NCBI GenBank assembly: GCA_945862135.1
Contig: CAMAYE010000003.1
Coordinates: 1-51,220 of the forward strand
Reading direction: 5' to 3'
DNA: 51,220 bases
Source: Bordetella parapertussis
GTDB taxonomy: Bacteria; Pseudomonadota; Gammaproteobacteria; Burkholderiales; SG8-41
Part shown: piece after piece, positions 1 to 10,332 of the stretch
Layout of the letters: the number at the start of each line of letters is the position of its first letter
Numbering within the stretch: position 1 is the stretch's first letter
The notes under the pieces: generated by a model
Database searches by the model: none
The model's input: only the letters and a program-made list of their open reading frames with translations
Told to the model about the DNA's origin: nothing
Translations under genes and position numbers: made by a program

Positions 1-174
1 GGACTGGACCGGATCGAGATGCTTGGGCCGCTCGGAAAACGATGAATACAGTGTATTGGTGTTCGCTTCCGCCGCAGGATAGGGATCATTCCACGGGGAT
101 CCGCTGCAACCCGCGGCAACGGCGAGAACAAGCAGCGGCAAAATCAGCGGCAGGCCGTAACGGAGCGAAGTCAT
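1..174 (-). CDS. ABC-type peptide/solute-binding lipoprotein, N-terminal fragment
   Basis: Only the first 58 residues lie in the window; the gene runs off the left edge. The start is ATG at 174. The protein opens with a charged N-region and a hydrophobic stretch ending AVAAGC, a lipobox with the lipidated Cys at residue 23. The mature part contains NTLYSSFSERPKHLDPVQS, which resembles the first strand region of family 5 (oligopeptide-type) extracellular solute-binding proteins. A role as a membrane-anchored periplasmic receptor of an ABC importer is inferred from this. It is divergent from fabI and shares the roughly 90 bp intergenic region with it. The exact substrate cannot be judged from the fragment. 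Confidence 0.7.
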   Translation of the reverse strand, partial: MTSLRYGLPLILPLLVLAVAAGCSGSPWNDPYPAAEANTNTLYSSFSERPKHLDPVQS

Positions 175-216
175 CGCGCAAAAGTGTAGCCGATATTTGC
201 GCCCGCATCTTCTGGT

Positions 217-222
217 TATAAT
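217..222 (+). promoter_or_regulatory. Candidate -10 box of the fabI promoter
   Basis: A perfect TATAAT lies 40 bp before the fabI start codon. No good -35 hexamer sits at 16-18 bp; the region there is AT-rich but non-consensus. A purine-rich ribosome-binding sequence (AAGGGA, 251-256) follows just before the ATG. Confidence 0.5.
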
Positions 223-261
223 CGAAGCGTCTGATTCGATTCGTTACGGTAAGGGAACACC

Positions 262-1047
262 ATGGCTTTCCTGCAAGATAAAAAAATCCTGATCACCGGC
301 CTGCTGTCCAACCGCTCCATCGCCTACGGCATCGCCAGGGCGGCGCACCGCGAAGGCGCGCAACTAGCGTTTACCTACCAGGGCGAAGACATTCGCGAAC
401 GCGTGGAAAAACTAGCCTCCGATTTCGGCAAAAATCCGGTACTGCCCTGCGACGTCACGCAGGATGATCAGATCGACGCCCTGTTCAATTCGCTGCAACG
501 GGAATGGGGCCATATGGACGGGATTGTGCATTCCATCGCCTTCGCACCGCGCGAAGCACTGAAAGGCGAATTTCTCGACGGCCTGACGCGCGATGCGTTC
601 AAGATGGCGCACGACATCAGCAGCTACAGTTTTGCCGCACTGGCCAAAGGCGCAGCACCGCTGATGGCCGGCCGCCCCGGTGCCATGCTGACGCTGAGTT
701 ACCTGGGCGCCATACGTACTGTACCGCATTACAACGTCATGGGCCTGGCCAAGGCCAGTCTTGAAGCCTGCGTGCGTTATCTGGCCACCAACCTCGGCCC
801 TAAGGGCATCCGGGTCAATGGCATCTCGGCAGGACCGATCAAAACCCTGGCCGCAGCCGGTATCGGTGATTTCGGGAAGATCCTGAAGTATGTCGAGGAA
901 AACGCACCGATGCGGCGAAATGTCACGATTGATGACGTAGGCAACACCGCCGCATTCCTTCTCTCCGACTTGGCAGCGGGCATCACCGGCGAGATCACCT
1001 ACGTTGACAGCGGTTTCAATACCACTGTCGGCGGCATGCGTGAATAA
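262..1047 (+). CDS. fabI: Enoyl-[acyl-carrier-protein] reductase (NADH), FabI type
   Basis: FabI catalyses the last reduction of each fatty-acid elongation cycle (trans-2-enoyl-ACP to acyl-ACP) in the cytoplasm. The 261-residue length is normal for the family. The N-terminus has the FabI form of the Rossmann nucleotide site ([15 protein letters not shown], 11-25). The catalytic pattern is Tyr147 and Tyr157 with Lys164, i.e. the Y-x6-K spacing that separates FabI from ordinary YxxxK short-chain dehydrogenases. The C-terminus ([16 protein letters not shown]) is also typical. ATG at 262 has a good purine-rich site just upstream. It is transcribed alone and converges with ppiD across a shared terminator. 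FabI is the classical triclosan/isoniazid-type drug target family. Confidence 0.97.
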   Translation: MAFLQDKKILITGLLSNRSIAYGIARAAHREGAQLAFTYQGEDIRERVEKLASDFGKNPVLPCDVTQDDQIDALFNSLQREWGHMDGIVHSIAFAPREALKGEFLDGLTRDAFKMAHDISSYSFAALAKGAAPLMAGRPGAMLTLSYLGAIRTVPHYNVMGLAKASLEACVRYLATNLGPKGIRVNGISAGPIKTLAAAGIGDFGKILKYVEENAPMRRNVTIDDVGNTAAFLLSDLAAGITGEITYVDSGFNTTVGGMRE

Positions 1048-1073
1048 CTAACGAAACACAGCCAATGCAAATG

Positions 1074-1102
1074 AAAAAGGGCGGCCCGAAGCCGCCCTTT
1101 TT
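1074..1102. terminator. Bidirectional Rho-independent terminator between fabI and ppiD
   Basis: A GGGCGGC / GCCGCCC stem with a 5-nt loop is flanked by A5 on one side and T5 on the other, so it can end transcription from both directions. It lies between two convergent genes. Confidence 0.9.
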
Positions 1103-1122
1103 ATTTGACGGTCAAAAAGTCG

Positions 1123-3036
1123 TCAGGATTTCTTCTCGACCAGCTCCTTGCGGATTTTCACTTCTGATTTCTGCTTGAGGCTGGCCAGATAGGCCGCGAG
1201 TTCAGCCTGCCCGGCCACCTGACGCAGAGTCTGCGCGATGGCGTTCTGCTTGTCCTTGGCACCTTCCGCCGCTTCCTGAACCTTGCTGATTCGAATCAGC
1301 ATGTAGTTGCCGCCAGCCACTTCCACTCCGGCAAAGGCCGGTACTTTGCTGACATCGGTCTTGAACGCCTGGCGCAACGCCTCCCCCGGCAAACCTTTGG
1401 GATCGCCGCGGCTGGCCAGTTGCGGTGCGCTCCAGACAATCTGCGCACCCTTGGCAGCATCTTTTACAGCATCTTTCCCTTCACGCAGATCCGAGAGGCG
1501 CGCACGCCCCTCCTGCGCCGCCAGCTGGCCGGCCTGCTGCAGAGTCAGCTTCTTGGTCAGCGCAGCACTGACCTGGTCAAAGGGCTGTACCGCCGATGGT
1601 TTATGTTCAAGCACCCGCGCCGCGACCAATACGCCCGGCCCGACTTCGATGGCCTCGGTATTGCGCTTGTTTTTCAGCACATCGTCGGAAAAAACAGCCT
1701 GCAGCAGTTTCGGATTTCCCAGCAAGGCATTGTCCGCGCCGGTACGCGAGATCCAGCCACTTTTCTGCGGGGCGGCCTTGATCAGGTCAGCCGCCGGCTT
1801 GAGGCTGTCGGACTGCTCAAACAAGGCATTACTGAAACTCTCCGCCAGCTCGGCAAACTTGCGGCTTGCCAGTTGTTTCTTCAGCTCTGATTCGATTTCA
1901 GGCCGCGCCTCTTCAAACGACTTCGCTTTCCCGGCACGCACGCCGGCCAGCCGGATGATGTGATAACCAAACTCCGTTTCAAGTGGCGATGAAATATCAC
2001 CCGGTTTCATCGAGAACACCGCATCATCAAAAGCCTTGACCATCGAGCCACGCTCGAAGAATCCCAGATCACCACCGTTGGCTGCCGAACCCGGATCCTG
2101 CGAATGCTGCTTGGCCAGCGCAGCGAATTCCTTCGGATTCTTGCTCACCTGCGCATAGATTTCATCCGCCTTCGCTTTGGCCTTCTTTTTGCCTTCAGCA
2201 GTAGCGTCGGCCGTGATCAGAATGTGGCTGGCCTGACGCGACTCCTTCACCTCGAAACGCTTCAGATTCTCTTCATAGGCCTTGCGCACGTCGGCAGCCG
2301 GCGGTTGAATCTGCGCCAGCAATCCTTCACCGCTTAAAACCACAAACTCTACGCGCACCTGCTCTGGGGTGCGGAACTCGTCCTGATGGCTGTCGTAGTA
2401 TTTTTTTGCAGCATCCGCCTCAAGTTTGGCCTGGGGCAAAAAACGGTCCGTTGCCAGCGTAAAGAAACTGATCTCGCGCTGCTGCTCCGAGATGCGCAGC
2501 AGGTTGGCCGCTTCAGCACGGGATACGAATGTCGAAGTCATGTAGGGGTGCGCTGCTTGTTCGGTAATCATATCCTGGCGAACCCGTTGCTCGAATATGA
2601 GCGGGGTCATGCCCTGCGCCTTCAGCAATTCCTCATAACGCTCATAAGAAAATCTGCCGTCAACCTTGAACGCATCAACATTGGCGACGATGTCCTGAAT
2701 CTGGCGATCGGTGATCACCAGACCAGCACGTGCGGCGCGTTCAAACATCAGTCGCTGCTGCACCAGATTGTCGAGAACGGCAAAGCGCAGCTCATTGCTG
2801 TCCAGCATGGACGAATCCACACGCCCGCCGGCCATCCGCTGCAGGGATTCCTGACGCTCGCGCAATGACTGGGAAAACTCGTTTTGGGTAATCTTGTAAT
2901 CACCAACGACGGCAATGGTGTCGCCGCCGGCACCGGATTGGAAGTAGGAGTCAATCCCGAAAAAAGCAAACGGCAGCACGATCAGCGCCAAAATCACCTG
3001 CATCAGGCGTTTGTTGTTATATACAAAATTGTACAT
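1123..3036 (-). CDS. ppiD: Membrane-anchored periplasmic chaperone / peptidyl-prolyl isomerase, PpiD type
   Basis: PpiD is an inner-membrane-anchored periplasmic folding factor that works near the Sec translocon. The 637 residues begin with the typical short cytoplasmic start FVYNNKRLMQ and one membrane helix (about residues 12-32, VILALIVLPFAFFGIDSYF). A SurA_N-like helical region follows. A single parvulin domain then spans roughly residues 265-370 (ASHILI ... GGDLGFF ... FGYHIIRL), and a second helical chaperone region forms the C-terminus. Length and order match PpiD (E. coli about 620 aa). Parvulin domains in PpiD are often catalytically weak; that cannot be judged here. It sits downstream of two tRNA genes on the same strand with a terminator between, so it probably has its own promoter in 3037-3110. 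Confidence 0.93.
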   Translation of the reverse strand: MYNFVYNNKRLMQVILALIVLPFAFFGIDSYFQSGAGGDTIAVVGDYKITQNEFSQSLRERQESLQRMAGGRVDSSMLDSNELRFAVLDNLVQQRLMFERAARAGLVITDRQIQDIVANVDAFKVDGRFSYERYEELLKAQGMTPLIFEQRVRQDMITEQAAHPYMTSTFVSRAEAANLLRISEQQREISFFTLATDRFLPQAKLEADAAKKYYDSHQDEFRTPEQVRVEFVVLSGEGLLAQIQPPAADVRKAYEENLKRFEVKESRQASHILITADATAEGKKKAKAKADEIYAQVSKNPKEFAALAKQHSQDPGSAANGGDLGFFERGSMVKAFDDAVFSMKPGDISSPLETEFGYHIIRLAGVRAGKAKSFEEARPEIESELKKQLASRKFAELAESFSNALFEQSDSLKPAADLIKAAPQKSGWISRTGADNALLGNPKLLQAVFSDDVLKNKRNTEAIEVGPGVLVAARVLEHKPSAVQPFDQVSAALTKKLTLQQAGQLAAQEGRARLSDLREGKDAVKDAAKGAQIVWSAPQLASRGDPKGLPGEALRQAFKTDVSKVPAFAGVEVAGGNYMLIRISKVQEAAEGAKDKQNAIAQTLRQVAGQAELAAYLASLKQKSEVKIRKELVEKKS

Positions 3037-3076
3037 GGCTCTCTCCAGGATCCGTATTTGAAGCGCGGATAATAAA

Positions 3077-3103
3077 AAAAAGGCGAACCGGGTTCGCCTT
3101 TTT
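3077..3103 (-). terminator. Rho-independent terminator after tRNA-Asp
   Basis: Read on the minus strand, a 12-bp perfect stem (GAAC/GTTC core plus GGCG and A/T pairs) with a 3-nt loop ends in a run of T. It lies just after the tRNA-Asp 3' end and before ppiD. Confidence 0.88.
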
Positions 3104-3110
3104 CTGATGT

Positions 3111-3187
3111 TGGCGGAGTGGACGGGACTCGAACCCGCGACCCCCGGCGTGACAGGCCGGTATTCTAACCAACTGAACTACCACTCC
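3111..3187 (-). tRNA. tRNA-Asp (GTC)
   Basis: The cloverleaf reads GGAGTGG...CCACTCC with an encoded discriminator G and CCA, 77 nt in all. The anticodon loop CTGTCAC places GTC at 3153-3151. The T-arm GGTTCGAGTCC is intact. It is paired with tRNA-Val 25 bp upstream, so the two are probably co-transcribed. Confidence 0.96.
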
Positions 3188-3212
3188 AGTTCCCTGCTTT
3201 ACTGCATGCTGC

Positions 3213-3288
3213 TGGTGGGTGCTGACGGGATCGAACCGCCGACATTCGCCTTGTAAGGGCGACGCTCTACCAGCTGAGCTAAGCACCC
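3213..3288 (-). tRNA. tRNA-Val (TAC)
   Basis: A 76-nt cloverleaf with acceptor stem GGGTGCT/AGCACCC, encoded CCA, T-arm GGTTCGATCCC and anticodon loop CTTACAA, giving anticodon TAC. It lies about 80 bp downstream of lon on the same strand. Confidence 0.96.
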
Positions 3289-3369
3289 CGCATCTCCACC
3301 TACAAATACCGTGCGAAACAAAGGGCCGGATTGTAGCCCACTCCGGCCCCGATTTCCAGCTTTGGTGCG

Positions 3370-5778
3370 TTAATGTTTAATCGCCGTCGGCGTCGCACCT
3401 TCTCCGGCAGGCGGCACCGGAACTGCAGCCTCGACGGGCAATGCCTCAGGTTTGCGTTCCAACGCCAGTTCCAGCACCTGATCGATCCATTTCACCGGAT
3501 GAATGTCGAGTTTGTTCTTCACATTGTCCGGGATCTCTTTCAGATCCTTGACGTTTTCTTCCGGGATCAGCACGGTCTTGATACCGCCACGATGCGCCGC
3601 CAGGAGTTTCTCTTTCAGACCGCCGATCGGCAAGACCTCACCGCGCAGCGTAATCTCGCCGGTCATCGCAACATCAGCACGCACCGGGATACCCGTCAGC
3701 ACCGACACCATCGCGGTGCACAGGCCGATGCCCGCACTGGGACCATCCTTCGGAGTGGCGCCTTCCGGCAAGTGAATGTGAATGTCGTTCTTCTGGTAGA
3801 AGTCCGGATGTATGCCGAGGCGCTGTGAACGCGCACGCACGACCGACATCGCCGCCTGCACCGACTCCTGCATCACTTCACCCAGCTTGCCGGTAGTCGT
3901 CATCTTGCCTTTGCCGACCATCGTGGCCGCTTCGATCGAGAGCAGTTCGCCGCCGACTTCAGTCCACGCCAGACCGTTGACCTGGCCGATCTGGTTTTTC
4001 TTCTCGGCGATACCGAAGGAGTAACGCCGCACTCCGAGGTAATTGTCGAGATTGCGTGCATTCACCGTGATCTTGCGCTCCTTGCCGCCGCTGACCAACT
4101 CCTTGACCACCTTGCGGCAGATCTTGGACACCTCACGATCGAGGCTGCGCACGCCGGCTTCGCGAGTGTAATAACGCACGATGTCGCGCAACGCGCTGTC
4201 GGACACCACCAGTTCGTCGGACTTCAGGCCGTGGTTCTGCATGGTCTTCGGCAGCAGGTGGTTCTCGGCGATGTGAATCTTCTCGTCTTCGGTATAACCC
4301 GACAGCCGGATGATCTCCATCCGGTCGAGCAAGGCCGGCGGGATGTTCAACGTGTTGGCCGTGGCGACGAACATCACGTCCGACAGGTCGTATTCGACCT
4401 CGACGTAATGGTCGACAAAGGTATTGTTCTGCTCGGGATCGAGGACTTCGAGCAGCGCAGATGCCGGGTCGCCCCGGAAGTCCATGCCCATCTTGTCCAC
4501 TTCATCCAGCAAAAACAACGGGTTACGAACACCAACCTTGGCCATGTTCTGCAGAATCTTGCCGGGCATCGAACCGATGTATGTCCGGCGATGGCCGCGG
4601 ATTTCAGCCTCGTCACGCACGCCGCCCAGTGACATGCGAATGAACTTGCGGTTGGTCGCGCGGGCGATCGACTGACCGAGCGAAGTCTTGCCGACGCCGG
4701 GGGCGCCGACGAGGCACAGGATAGGCGCTTTCAGCTTGTCGACGCGCTGCTGCACCGCTAGGTATTCGACGATGCGTTCCTTGATCTTCTCCAGACCATA
4801 GTGATCCTCGTCAAGCACCTTCTCGGCCAGCTTGAGATCGGTGCTGATCTTGCTCTTCTTGCGCCACGGCAGGCCAATCAGCGCATCGATGTAATTGCGC
4901 ACGACAGTGGCTTCGGCCGACATCGGTGACATCAGCTTGAGTTTTTTCAGCTCGGCATCGGCTTTCTTGCGTGCATCCTTGGGCATGCGTGCCGCACGGA
5001 TCTTTTTCTCGATCTCGTCGATGTCCGCACCTTCCTCGGTTTCGCCAAGTTCCTTCTGGATCGCCTTCACCTGCTCGTTCAGGTAATACTCGCGCTGGCT
5101 CTTCTCCATTTGGCGCTTGACGCGGCCGCGGATGCGCTTTTCGACCTGCAGGATGTCGAGTTCACCCTCGACCACCTTCAGCAGGTGTTCAAGGCGCTGC
5201 TTGACGCTGATCATCTCCAGCACTTCCTGCTTCTGCTCGAGCTTGAGCGGAAGATGCGCAGCGATAGTGTCGGCCAGCCGCCCCGCCTCGTCGATACCCG
5301 CGAGTGAAGTCAGGATTTCCGGGGGGATTTTCTTGTTCAGCTTCACATACTGGTCGAACTGCTGAATCATCGTCCGCCGCATGGCTTCGGTTTCGCTGTC
5401 TGTGTCCGGCTCACTGGCGATCGGTGTCACCTGCACAGTGAAGTGCGTTTTGACATCTGCAATGCTGTGGATGCGCGCACGCTGGCTGCCTTCGACCAGC
5501 ACCTTCACGGTGCCGTCCGGCAGCTTCAGCATCTGCAGGATGTTGGCAATACTGCCGACGTCATACAGGTCTTCCGGCGAGGGCTCGTCCTTTGCGGCAG
5601 ATTTCTGCGCCACCAGCACGATGCTTTTGCCCGCTTCCATCGCAGTTTCCAGGGCTTTAATCGACTTCGGCCGTCCCACAAAAAGGGGAATGACCATATG
5701 CGGGAACACCACAACATCCCTCAAGGGAAGGAGCGGCATCTCCAACTTGCTGTTTTCATTGCTGATTTGGTCATTCAT
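3370..5778 (-). CDS. lon: ATP-dependent Lon protease (LonA)
   Basis: Lon is a cytoplasmic hexameric AAA+ serine protease that removes misfolded and short-lived regulatory proteins. The order is standard: N-terminal substrate-binding domain ([20 protein letters not shown] near the start), a coiled-coil helical region, AAA+ module with Walker [10 protein letters not shown] and Walker B FLLDEVDK, and the C-terminal peptidase domain with the catalytic Ser in DGPSAGIG and Lys in [11 protein letters not shown] chose ATG at 5778 (802 aa), with AGGTGA six bases upstream, over an in-frame GTG at 5787. The short tail rich in Pro, Ala and Glu is unremarkable. The order tig-clpP-clpX-lon is the usual proteobacterial one; the 159-bp gap to clpX can hold a separate (heat-shock type) promoter, but I see no clear consensus. 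Confidence 0.97.
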   Translation of the reverse strand: MNDQISNENSKLEMPLLPLRDVVVFPHMVIPLFVGRPKSIKALETAMEAGKSIVLVAQKSAAKDEPSPEDLYDVGSIANILQMLKLPDGTVKVLVEGSQRARIHSIADVKTHFTVQVTPIASEPDTDSETEAMRRTMIQQFDQYVKLNKKIPPEILTSLAGIDEAGRLADTIAAHLPLKLEQKQEVLEMISVKQRLEHLLKVVEGELDILQVEKRIRGRVKRQMEKSQREYYLNEQVKAIQKELGETEEGADIDEIEKKIRAARMPKDARKKADAELKKLKLMSPMSAEATVVRNYIDALIGLPWRKKSKISTDLKLAEKVLDEDHYGLEKIKERIVEYLAVQQRVDKLKAPILCLVGAPGVGKTSLGQSIARATNRKFIRMSLGGVRDEAEIRGHRRTYIGSMPGKILQNMAKVGVRNPLFLLDEVDKMGMDFRGDPASALLEVLDPEQNNTFVDHYVEVEYDLSDVMFVATANTLNIPPALLDRMEIIRLSGYTEDEKIHIAENHLLPKTMQNHGLKSDELVVSDSALRDIVRYYTREAGVRSLDREVSKICRKVVKELVSGGKERKITVNARNLDNYLGVRRYSFGIAEKKNQIGQVNGLAWTEVGGELLSIEAATMVGKGKMTTTGKLGEVMQESVQAAMSVVRARSQRLGIHPDFYQKNDIHIHLPEGATPKDGPSAGIGLCTAMVSVLTGIPVRADVAMTGEITLRGEVLPIGGLKEKLLAAHRGGIKTVLIPEENVKDLKEIPDNVKNKLDIHPVKWIDQVLELALERKPEALPVEAAVPVPPAGEGATPTAIKH

Positions 5779-5937
5779 CGGGGTCACCTGAGAGTTTCAA
5801 CATAATTGCAGCTTGGGGCGGGCGCCGGCAAATCAAGCGCCACGCACAAATCATCCCACGAAAGCGGGGAAACCGCTCCCGTGCCGTCCTTGCCGGATAT
5901 CAGAACTGCTGCGCGGGACTGGAGCACCCGCTTCCGG

Positions 5938-7206
5938 TCAGACGGATGATCCGGCAACTTTGGGCTGGTCCGAATAGATGAGCAAGGGGGCTGCGTCGCT
6001 GGTAATGGTGCCTTCGTCAACAACCACCTTGACGACGTTTTCCATCGACGGCAGATCGAACATCGTGTTCAGCAGCGTGTGCTCAAGAATCGAGCGCAGG
6101 CCACGCGCGCCGGTTTTGCGCTCCATCGCCTTGCGCGAAATCGCCTTCAACGCGCCTTCGCGCACTTCCAGCTCGACGCCTTCCATACTGAACATTTTCT
6201 GGAACTGCTTGAGCAGCGCGTTTTTCGGCTGCGTCAAGATTTCGATCAACGCGGCCTCGTCCAGCTCGGCCAGCGTTGCCACCACCGGCAGACGACCTAC
6301 GAATTCCGGAATCAGGCCGAACTTGATCAGGTCTTCCGGCTGGCAATCGCGCAGCACCATCGCGGTGTCGCGACGATTGTCCTTGCTGCGCACGTCCGCA
6401 CCGAAACCGATGCCGCTTTTTTCGGAACGCGCACGAATCACCTTGTCGAGACCATCGAACGCACCGCCGCAAATGAACAGGATGTTTGTCGTATCCACCT
6501 GAACGAATTCCTGATTCGGATGCTTGCGGCCACCCTGCGGGGGCACCGAGGCGGTGGTGCCTTCAATCAGCTTGAGCAGCGCCTGCTGCACGCCCTCGCC
6601 CGATACGTCGCGGGTAATCGACGGGTTGTCCGACTTGCGAGAAATCTTGTCGATCTCGTCGATATATACAATACCGCGCTGCGCTTTCTCGACATCGTAG
6701 TCGCACTTCTGCAGCAGCTTCTGGATGATGTTCTCGACATCCTCGCCGACGTAACCGGCTTCGGTCAGAGTCGTCGCATCGGCCATCACAAATGGCACAT
6801 TCAGCAAGCGTGCCAGCGTCTGCGCCAGCAGCGTCTTGCCCGAACCGGTCGGCCCGACCAGCAGGATGTTCGACTTCGCCAGCTCGACATCGTCAGTCTT
6901 GCCGACGTTGCGCAGCCGCTTGTAGTGGTTATAAACCGCGACGGCAAGAATCCGCTTGGCGACGTCCTGACCGATTACATACTGATTGAGGATGTCGCGG
7001 ATTTCATGCGGAACCGGCAGATCGGACTTGGCACCCTTGGCGGCATCGCCGCCCTGCGTTTCCTCGCGGATGATGTCATTGCACAGCTCAATGCATTCAT
7101 CGCAGATGAAGACCGAGGGCCCGGCGATGAGTTTGCGGACCTCGTGCTGGCTCTTTCCGCAGAACGAGCAGTACAGAAGCTTTTCACCGCTCACTTTTTC
7201 CGTCAT
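5938..7206 (-). CDS. clpX: ClpX, ATP-dependent unfoldase subunit of ClpXP
   Basis: ClpX is the AAA+ hexamer that recognises, unfolds and feeds substrates into ClpP. The N-terminal zinc-binding domain shows Cys13, Cys16, Cys35 and Cys38. Walker A (GPTGSGKT) lies at 118-125 and Walker B in [11 protein letters not shown]. The ClpP-docking IGF-type loop is seen in the segment [12 protein letters not shown], and the sensor-2 Arg in [10 protein letters not shown]. The 422 residues are the usual length. It follows clpP by 83 bp. Confidence 0.97.
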   Translation of the reverse strand: MTEKVSGEKLLYCSFCGKSQHEVRKLIAGPSVFICDECIELCNDIIREETQGGDAAKGAKSDLPVPHEIRDILNQYVIGQDVAKRILAVAVYNHYKRLRNVGKTDDVELAKSNILLVGPTGSGKTLLAQTLARLLNVPFVMADATTLTEAGYVGEDVENIIQKLLQKCDYDVEKAQRGIVYIDEIDKISRKSDNPSITRDVSGEGVQQALLKLIEGTTASVPPQGGRKHPNQEFVQVDTTNILFICGGAFDGLDKVIRARSEKSGIGFGADVRSKDNRRDTAMVLRDCQPEDLIKFGLIPEFVGRLPVVATLAELDEAALIEILTQPKNALLKQFQKMFSMEGVELEVREGALKAISRKAMERKTGARGLRSILEHTLLNTMFDLPSMENVVKVVVDEGTITSDAAPLLIYSDQPKVAGSSV

Positions 7207-7289
7207 GCCTGCAACCCTTTATCCACTGTTGGCGCTTTGTGCAGCGTTAACCTTCGACCATCCGCGTTGAAAACAATTCCTGCCGTCAA

Positions 7290-7931
7290 TCAGCCAGCCG
7301 CATCCGTGCGGGTACTCAGCACTTTATCGACCAGACCGTAGTTTACCGCCTGCTCGGCGGAAAGGAAGTTGTCGCGATCAGTGTCTTTTTCGATCTCCGA
7401 TACATCCTTGCCCGAGTGTTTGGCGAGGATCGCATTCAACTTGGCCTTCAGATAGAGGATTTCCTTGGCATGGATTTCGATATCCGACGCCTGCCCCTGG
7501 AATCCGCCCATCGGCTGATGGATCATTACCCGTGAGTTGGGCAGGCAGAAACGCTTGCCATTGGCGCCCGCAGTCAGCAGCAGTGCGCCCATGCTCGCCG
7601 CCTGGCCGACGCAAAGCGTCGACACATCCGGCTTGATGAACTGCATGGTGTCGTAAATCGCCATGCCGGCCGTCACCGAGCCACCGGGGGAATTGATGTA
7701 GAACGAGATGTCCTTGTCCGGATTCTCGGACTCGAGGAACAGCAACTGGGCGATGATCAGGTTGGCAGTCACGTCATTGACCGGACCGACCAGAAACACC
7801 ACACGTTCCTTCAGCAGGCGCGAATAGATGTCATAGGCGCGCTCGCCCCGACCGCTCTGCTCGATCACCATCGGCACCATTCCGAGGCCTTGCGGCTCCT
7901 GCATGGCGTACGGCTCAATGAAACCCGTCAT
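7290..7931 (-). CDS. clpP: ClpP, proteolytic subunit of Clp protease
   Basis: ClpP forms the tetradecameric serine-protease chamber used with ClpX. Ser113 ([11 protein letters not shown]), His138 (MIHQPMGG) and Asp187 ([13 protein letters not shown]) fit the family triad. The 213-residue length fits. The start codon overlaps the tig stop codon (ATGA), indicating translational coupling with trigger factor. Confidence 0.97.
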   Translation of the reverse strand: MTGFIEPYAMQEPQGLGMVPMVIEQSGRGERAYDIYSRLLKERVVFLVGPVNDVTANLIIAQLLFLESENPDKDISFYINSPGGSVTAGMAIYDTMQFIKPDVSTLCVGQAASMGALLLTAGANGKRFCLPNSRVMIHQPMGGFQGQASDIEIHAKEILYLKAKLNAILAKHSGKDVSEIEKDTDRDNFLSAEQAVNYGLVDKVLSTRTDAAG

Positions 7932-9238
7932 TTTGCGTTCCCCATCAGATCATCGAACGTCACAGCTTCGTCCTGAACCTTCGCAGTCGACAGCGCCCAG
8001 GCCACCACGTTCTCCTCAAGCACCACCGACTCGATTTCACGCAGACGGTCCTGCGACTGGTAAAACCATTTCACCACTTCCTGCGGATGCTCGTAACTCT
8101 GTGCCTGCTCCTCGACGGCCGCCCGAACCTGCTCCGGCTTGGCATGCAGATTGTTTCCGCGCACCACTTCACCAAGGATCAGGCCAAGGCTGACACGACG
8201 CTGCGCCTGTTTCTCGAAAATATCGGCAGGCAGCGGGATGTTGTCGTTCACCGGGATGCCGCGCGCAGCCAGATCCTGACGGGCCATTCCCTGCAAGCGT
8301 TCAATTTCCATTTCAACCAGCGCCTTCGGCACTTCAATATTCGTGACCGCCAGCAGCGCATCCATCACGCGCTCCTTGGTCTTCGCCTTCAGACGGGCCT
8401 TGACCTCACGCTCCAGATTGCCGCGGACTTCGGCACGCATTTTGGCAATGTCACCATCCTCGACGCCGAGGCTCTTCGCAAATTCCGCATCAATCGCCGG
8501 CAGCTGCGGAGCAGCCACCGCCTTGACCTTGACCTCGAACACCGCCGTCTTGCCCGCCACCTCCTTGCCGGCATAATCGTCAGGGAACTTCAGATCGAAC
8601 TTCTTGCTATCACCGGCCTTCATGCCCGGCAGACTCTTTTCGAACTCCGGCAGGAAACGCCCCTCACCGAGCACCACACTCTGGTCCGCCGCCTTGCCGC
8701 CTGCAAACTCAACACCGTCGATGGTGCCGACATAATCCATCGTCACACGATCGCCGCTTTCCGCCGCACGATCGACCGCCTCGTAACTCACGCGCTGTTT
8801 GCGCATGATGTCGAGCGTCTTGTCGATCTCGGCTTCCGATATATCCAGCGTTGCCCGCGTCACGCTCGCCTTGGTGATGTCGCCCACCACCACTTCCGGA
8901 TAAACCTCGAAGGTTGCGCTGTAGAGAAACTCGCTGGCGCCATCAGCCGGCGGTGCGGCATCGAACTTCGGATAACCGGCAACACGCAGGTTCTGTTGTG
9001 TAACGGCATCACCGAAGCTTTTCTGAAGGGTATCGCCCAAAACTTCCTGGCGGACCTGCGGGCCGAACTGCTGAACCACGACTTTGAACGGCACCTTGCC
9101 GGGCCGGAATCCGGCCAGTTTGACGGTGCGCGACAGCCGCTTAAGGCGAGATTCAACCTCGCTGTCGATATCAGCCATAGGCACGGTAATGTTCAGCTTG
9201 CGCTGGAGAGAACCCAGCGTTTCCAAATTCGCTTGCAT
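7928..9238 (-). CDS. tig: Trigger factor, ribosome-associated chaperone / peptidyl-prolyl isomerase
   Basis: Trigger factor meets nascent chains at the ribosome exit. The N-terminal ribosome-binding signature [12 protein letters not shown] is near residue 45, the FKBP-like isomerase domain ([19 protein letters not shown] ... [21 protein letters not shown]) lies at about 155-240, and a long helical C-terminal domain follows. The 436-residue length is standard. It is the first gene of the tig-clpP-clpX run. A tRNA-Leu gene lies 34 bp upstream on the same strand, so transcripts may be joined. Confidence 0.96.
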   Translation of the reverse strand: MQANLETLGSLQRKLNITVPMADIDSEVESRLKRLSRTVKLAGFRPGKVPFKVVVQQFGPQVRQEVLGDTLQKSFGDAVTQQNLRVAGYPKFDAAPPADGASEFLYSATFEVYPEVVVGDITKASVTRATLDISEAEIDKTLDIMRKQRVSYEAVDRAAESGDRVTMDYVGTIDGVEFAGGKAADQSVVLGEGRFLPEFEKSLPGMKAGDSKKFDLKFPDDYAGKEVAGKTAVFEVKVKAVAAPQLPAIDAEFAKSLGVEDGDIAKMRAEVRGNLEREVKARLKAKTKERVMDALLAVTNIEVPKALVEMEIERLQGMARQDLAARGIPVNDNIPLPADIFEKQAQRRVSLGLILGEVVRGNNLHAKPEQVRAAVEEQAQSYEHPQEVVKWFYQSQDRLREIESVVLEENVVAWALSTAKVQDEAVTFDDLMGNAK

Positions 9239-9272
9239 CGAAAATTCCCTGTTGAGTTAAACCGTAGCGCCC

Positions 9273-9357
<85 letters not shown>

Positions 9358-9412
9358 GCTGCAACAACGGCGCCCGGGCCTTCTGACGCCTGCCTCCGCC
9401 GGTATCGGCGTC

Positions 9413-9440
9413 TTTTGCAACCCTTTGATTGTAATATAAT
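9413..9440 (+). promoter_or_regulatory. Candidate sigma70 promoter for hpnC
   Basis: A perfect TATAAT at 9435-9440 is preceded by TTTTGC at 9413-9418 with a 16-bp spacer. A nearer TTGCAA gives only 14 bp. The -10 is 58 bp before the hpnC ATG. Confidence 0.45.
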
Positions 9441-9498
9441 TGCTCCCGAACAAGGCCCCAGGCTGGCATCTGCACCTGAAAAATAAGCCAAGCCCTTG

Positions 9499-10332
9499 AT
9501 GGAACTCTCTTTTCCGCACCCCGTGGCCGTCGACCATTACGAAAATTTCCCGGTTGCTTCCATTTTGCTGCCGGATCGGCTGCGGCGCCCGGTCGGGCTG
9601 ATCTACCGGTTTGCCCGCGAATCGGACGATTTTGCCGACGAAGGCGACCTGCCCGACGCCGAGCGCCTCGCCCTGCTGGCGACCTTCAGCCGCGAACTGC
9701 AACGCATTGAGCGCAACGAGCCACCGGGCATCCCTTGGTTTGCAGACCTCGCCGCCATCATTCGTGAACACGGCTTGCCGATCCAGTTATTCCATGATTT
9801 GCTGTCAGCCTTCGCTCAGGATGTCACCACCAAGCGTTATGCGGATTACGCCGGCTTGCTGGATTACTGCCGCCGCTCCGCCAACCCGGTGGGCCGCCTG
9901 CTGCTGTATCTCTACGGGGCTGCAAGCGAACAGAATCTGCAATACTCCGATGCGATCTGCACCAGCCTGCAACTGATCAACTTCTGGCAGGACGTGGCGA
10001 TTGACTGGAAAAAGGATCGCATCTATTTCCCGCAAAACGACATGCAGCGCCATGGCGTCACCGAAGCACAGATCGCAGCCTGCGATTGCGGCGGCACATG
10101 GCAGGATCTGATGAATTTCGAAGTGCGGCGCACGCGTGAACTGCTGTATTCCGGACGGCCGCTCGGCCGTATCCTGAAAGGCCGCATCGGACTGGAGATG
10201 CGCATGATCATCGCCGGCGGCGACCGCATCCTTGAAAAAATCACCGCCGTGCGCGGTGATGTATTCCGTCACCGCCCGGTGCTGACCAAACCCGACTGGG
10301 CGCTGATGCTCTACCGCTCGCTGATGTCATGA
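9499..10332 (+). CDS. hpnC: Hydroxysqualene synthase HpnC (squalene/phytoene synthase family)
   Basis: In the HpnCDE route two farnesyl-PP become presqualene-PP (HpnD), hydroxysqualene (HpnC) and squalene (HpnE), feeding hopanoid or other triterpenoid synthesis. The 277-residue protein shows both Asp-rich motifs of the trans-isoprenyl synthase fold: ESDDFADEGD at 41-50 and WQDVAIDWKKDR about 110 residues later. The HpnC call rather than HpnD rests on the short N-terminus VDHYENFPVAS and on gene order. ATG at 9499 is preferred to an adjacent in-frame TTG at 9496. Its stop overlaps the hpnD start (ATGA). Confidence 0.88.
   Translation: MELSFPHPVAVDHYENFPVASILLPDRLRRPVGLIYRFARESDDFADEGDLPDAERLALLATFSRELQRIERNEPPGIPWFADLAAIIREHGLPIQLFHDLLSAFAQDVTTKRYADYAGLLDYCRRSANPVGRLLLYLYGAASEQNLQYSDAICTSLQLINFWQDVAIDWKKDRIYFPQNDMQRHGVTEAQIAACDCGGTWQDLMNFEVRRTRELLYSGRPLGRILKGRIGLEMRMIIAGGDRILEKITAVRGDVFRHRPVLTKPDWALMLYRSLMS

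Noticed and set aside
6079-7341. Long plus-strand open frame (420 codons) opposite clpX
   Set aside because: Low-complexity antisense shadow of a well-conserved gene in GC-rich DNA; no ribosome-binding site or family motif.
9415-9440. TTGCAA to TATAAT as hpnC promoter
   Set aside because: Spacer is only 14 bp; the alternative TTTTGC with 16 bp was listed instead.
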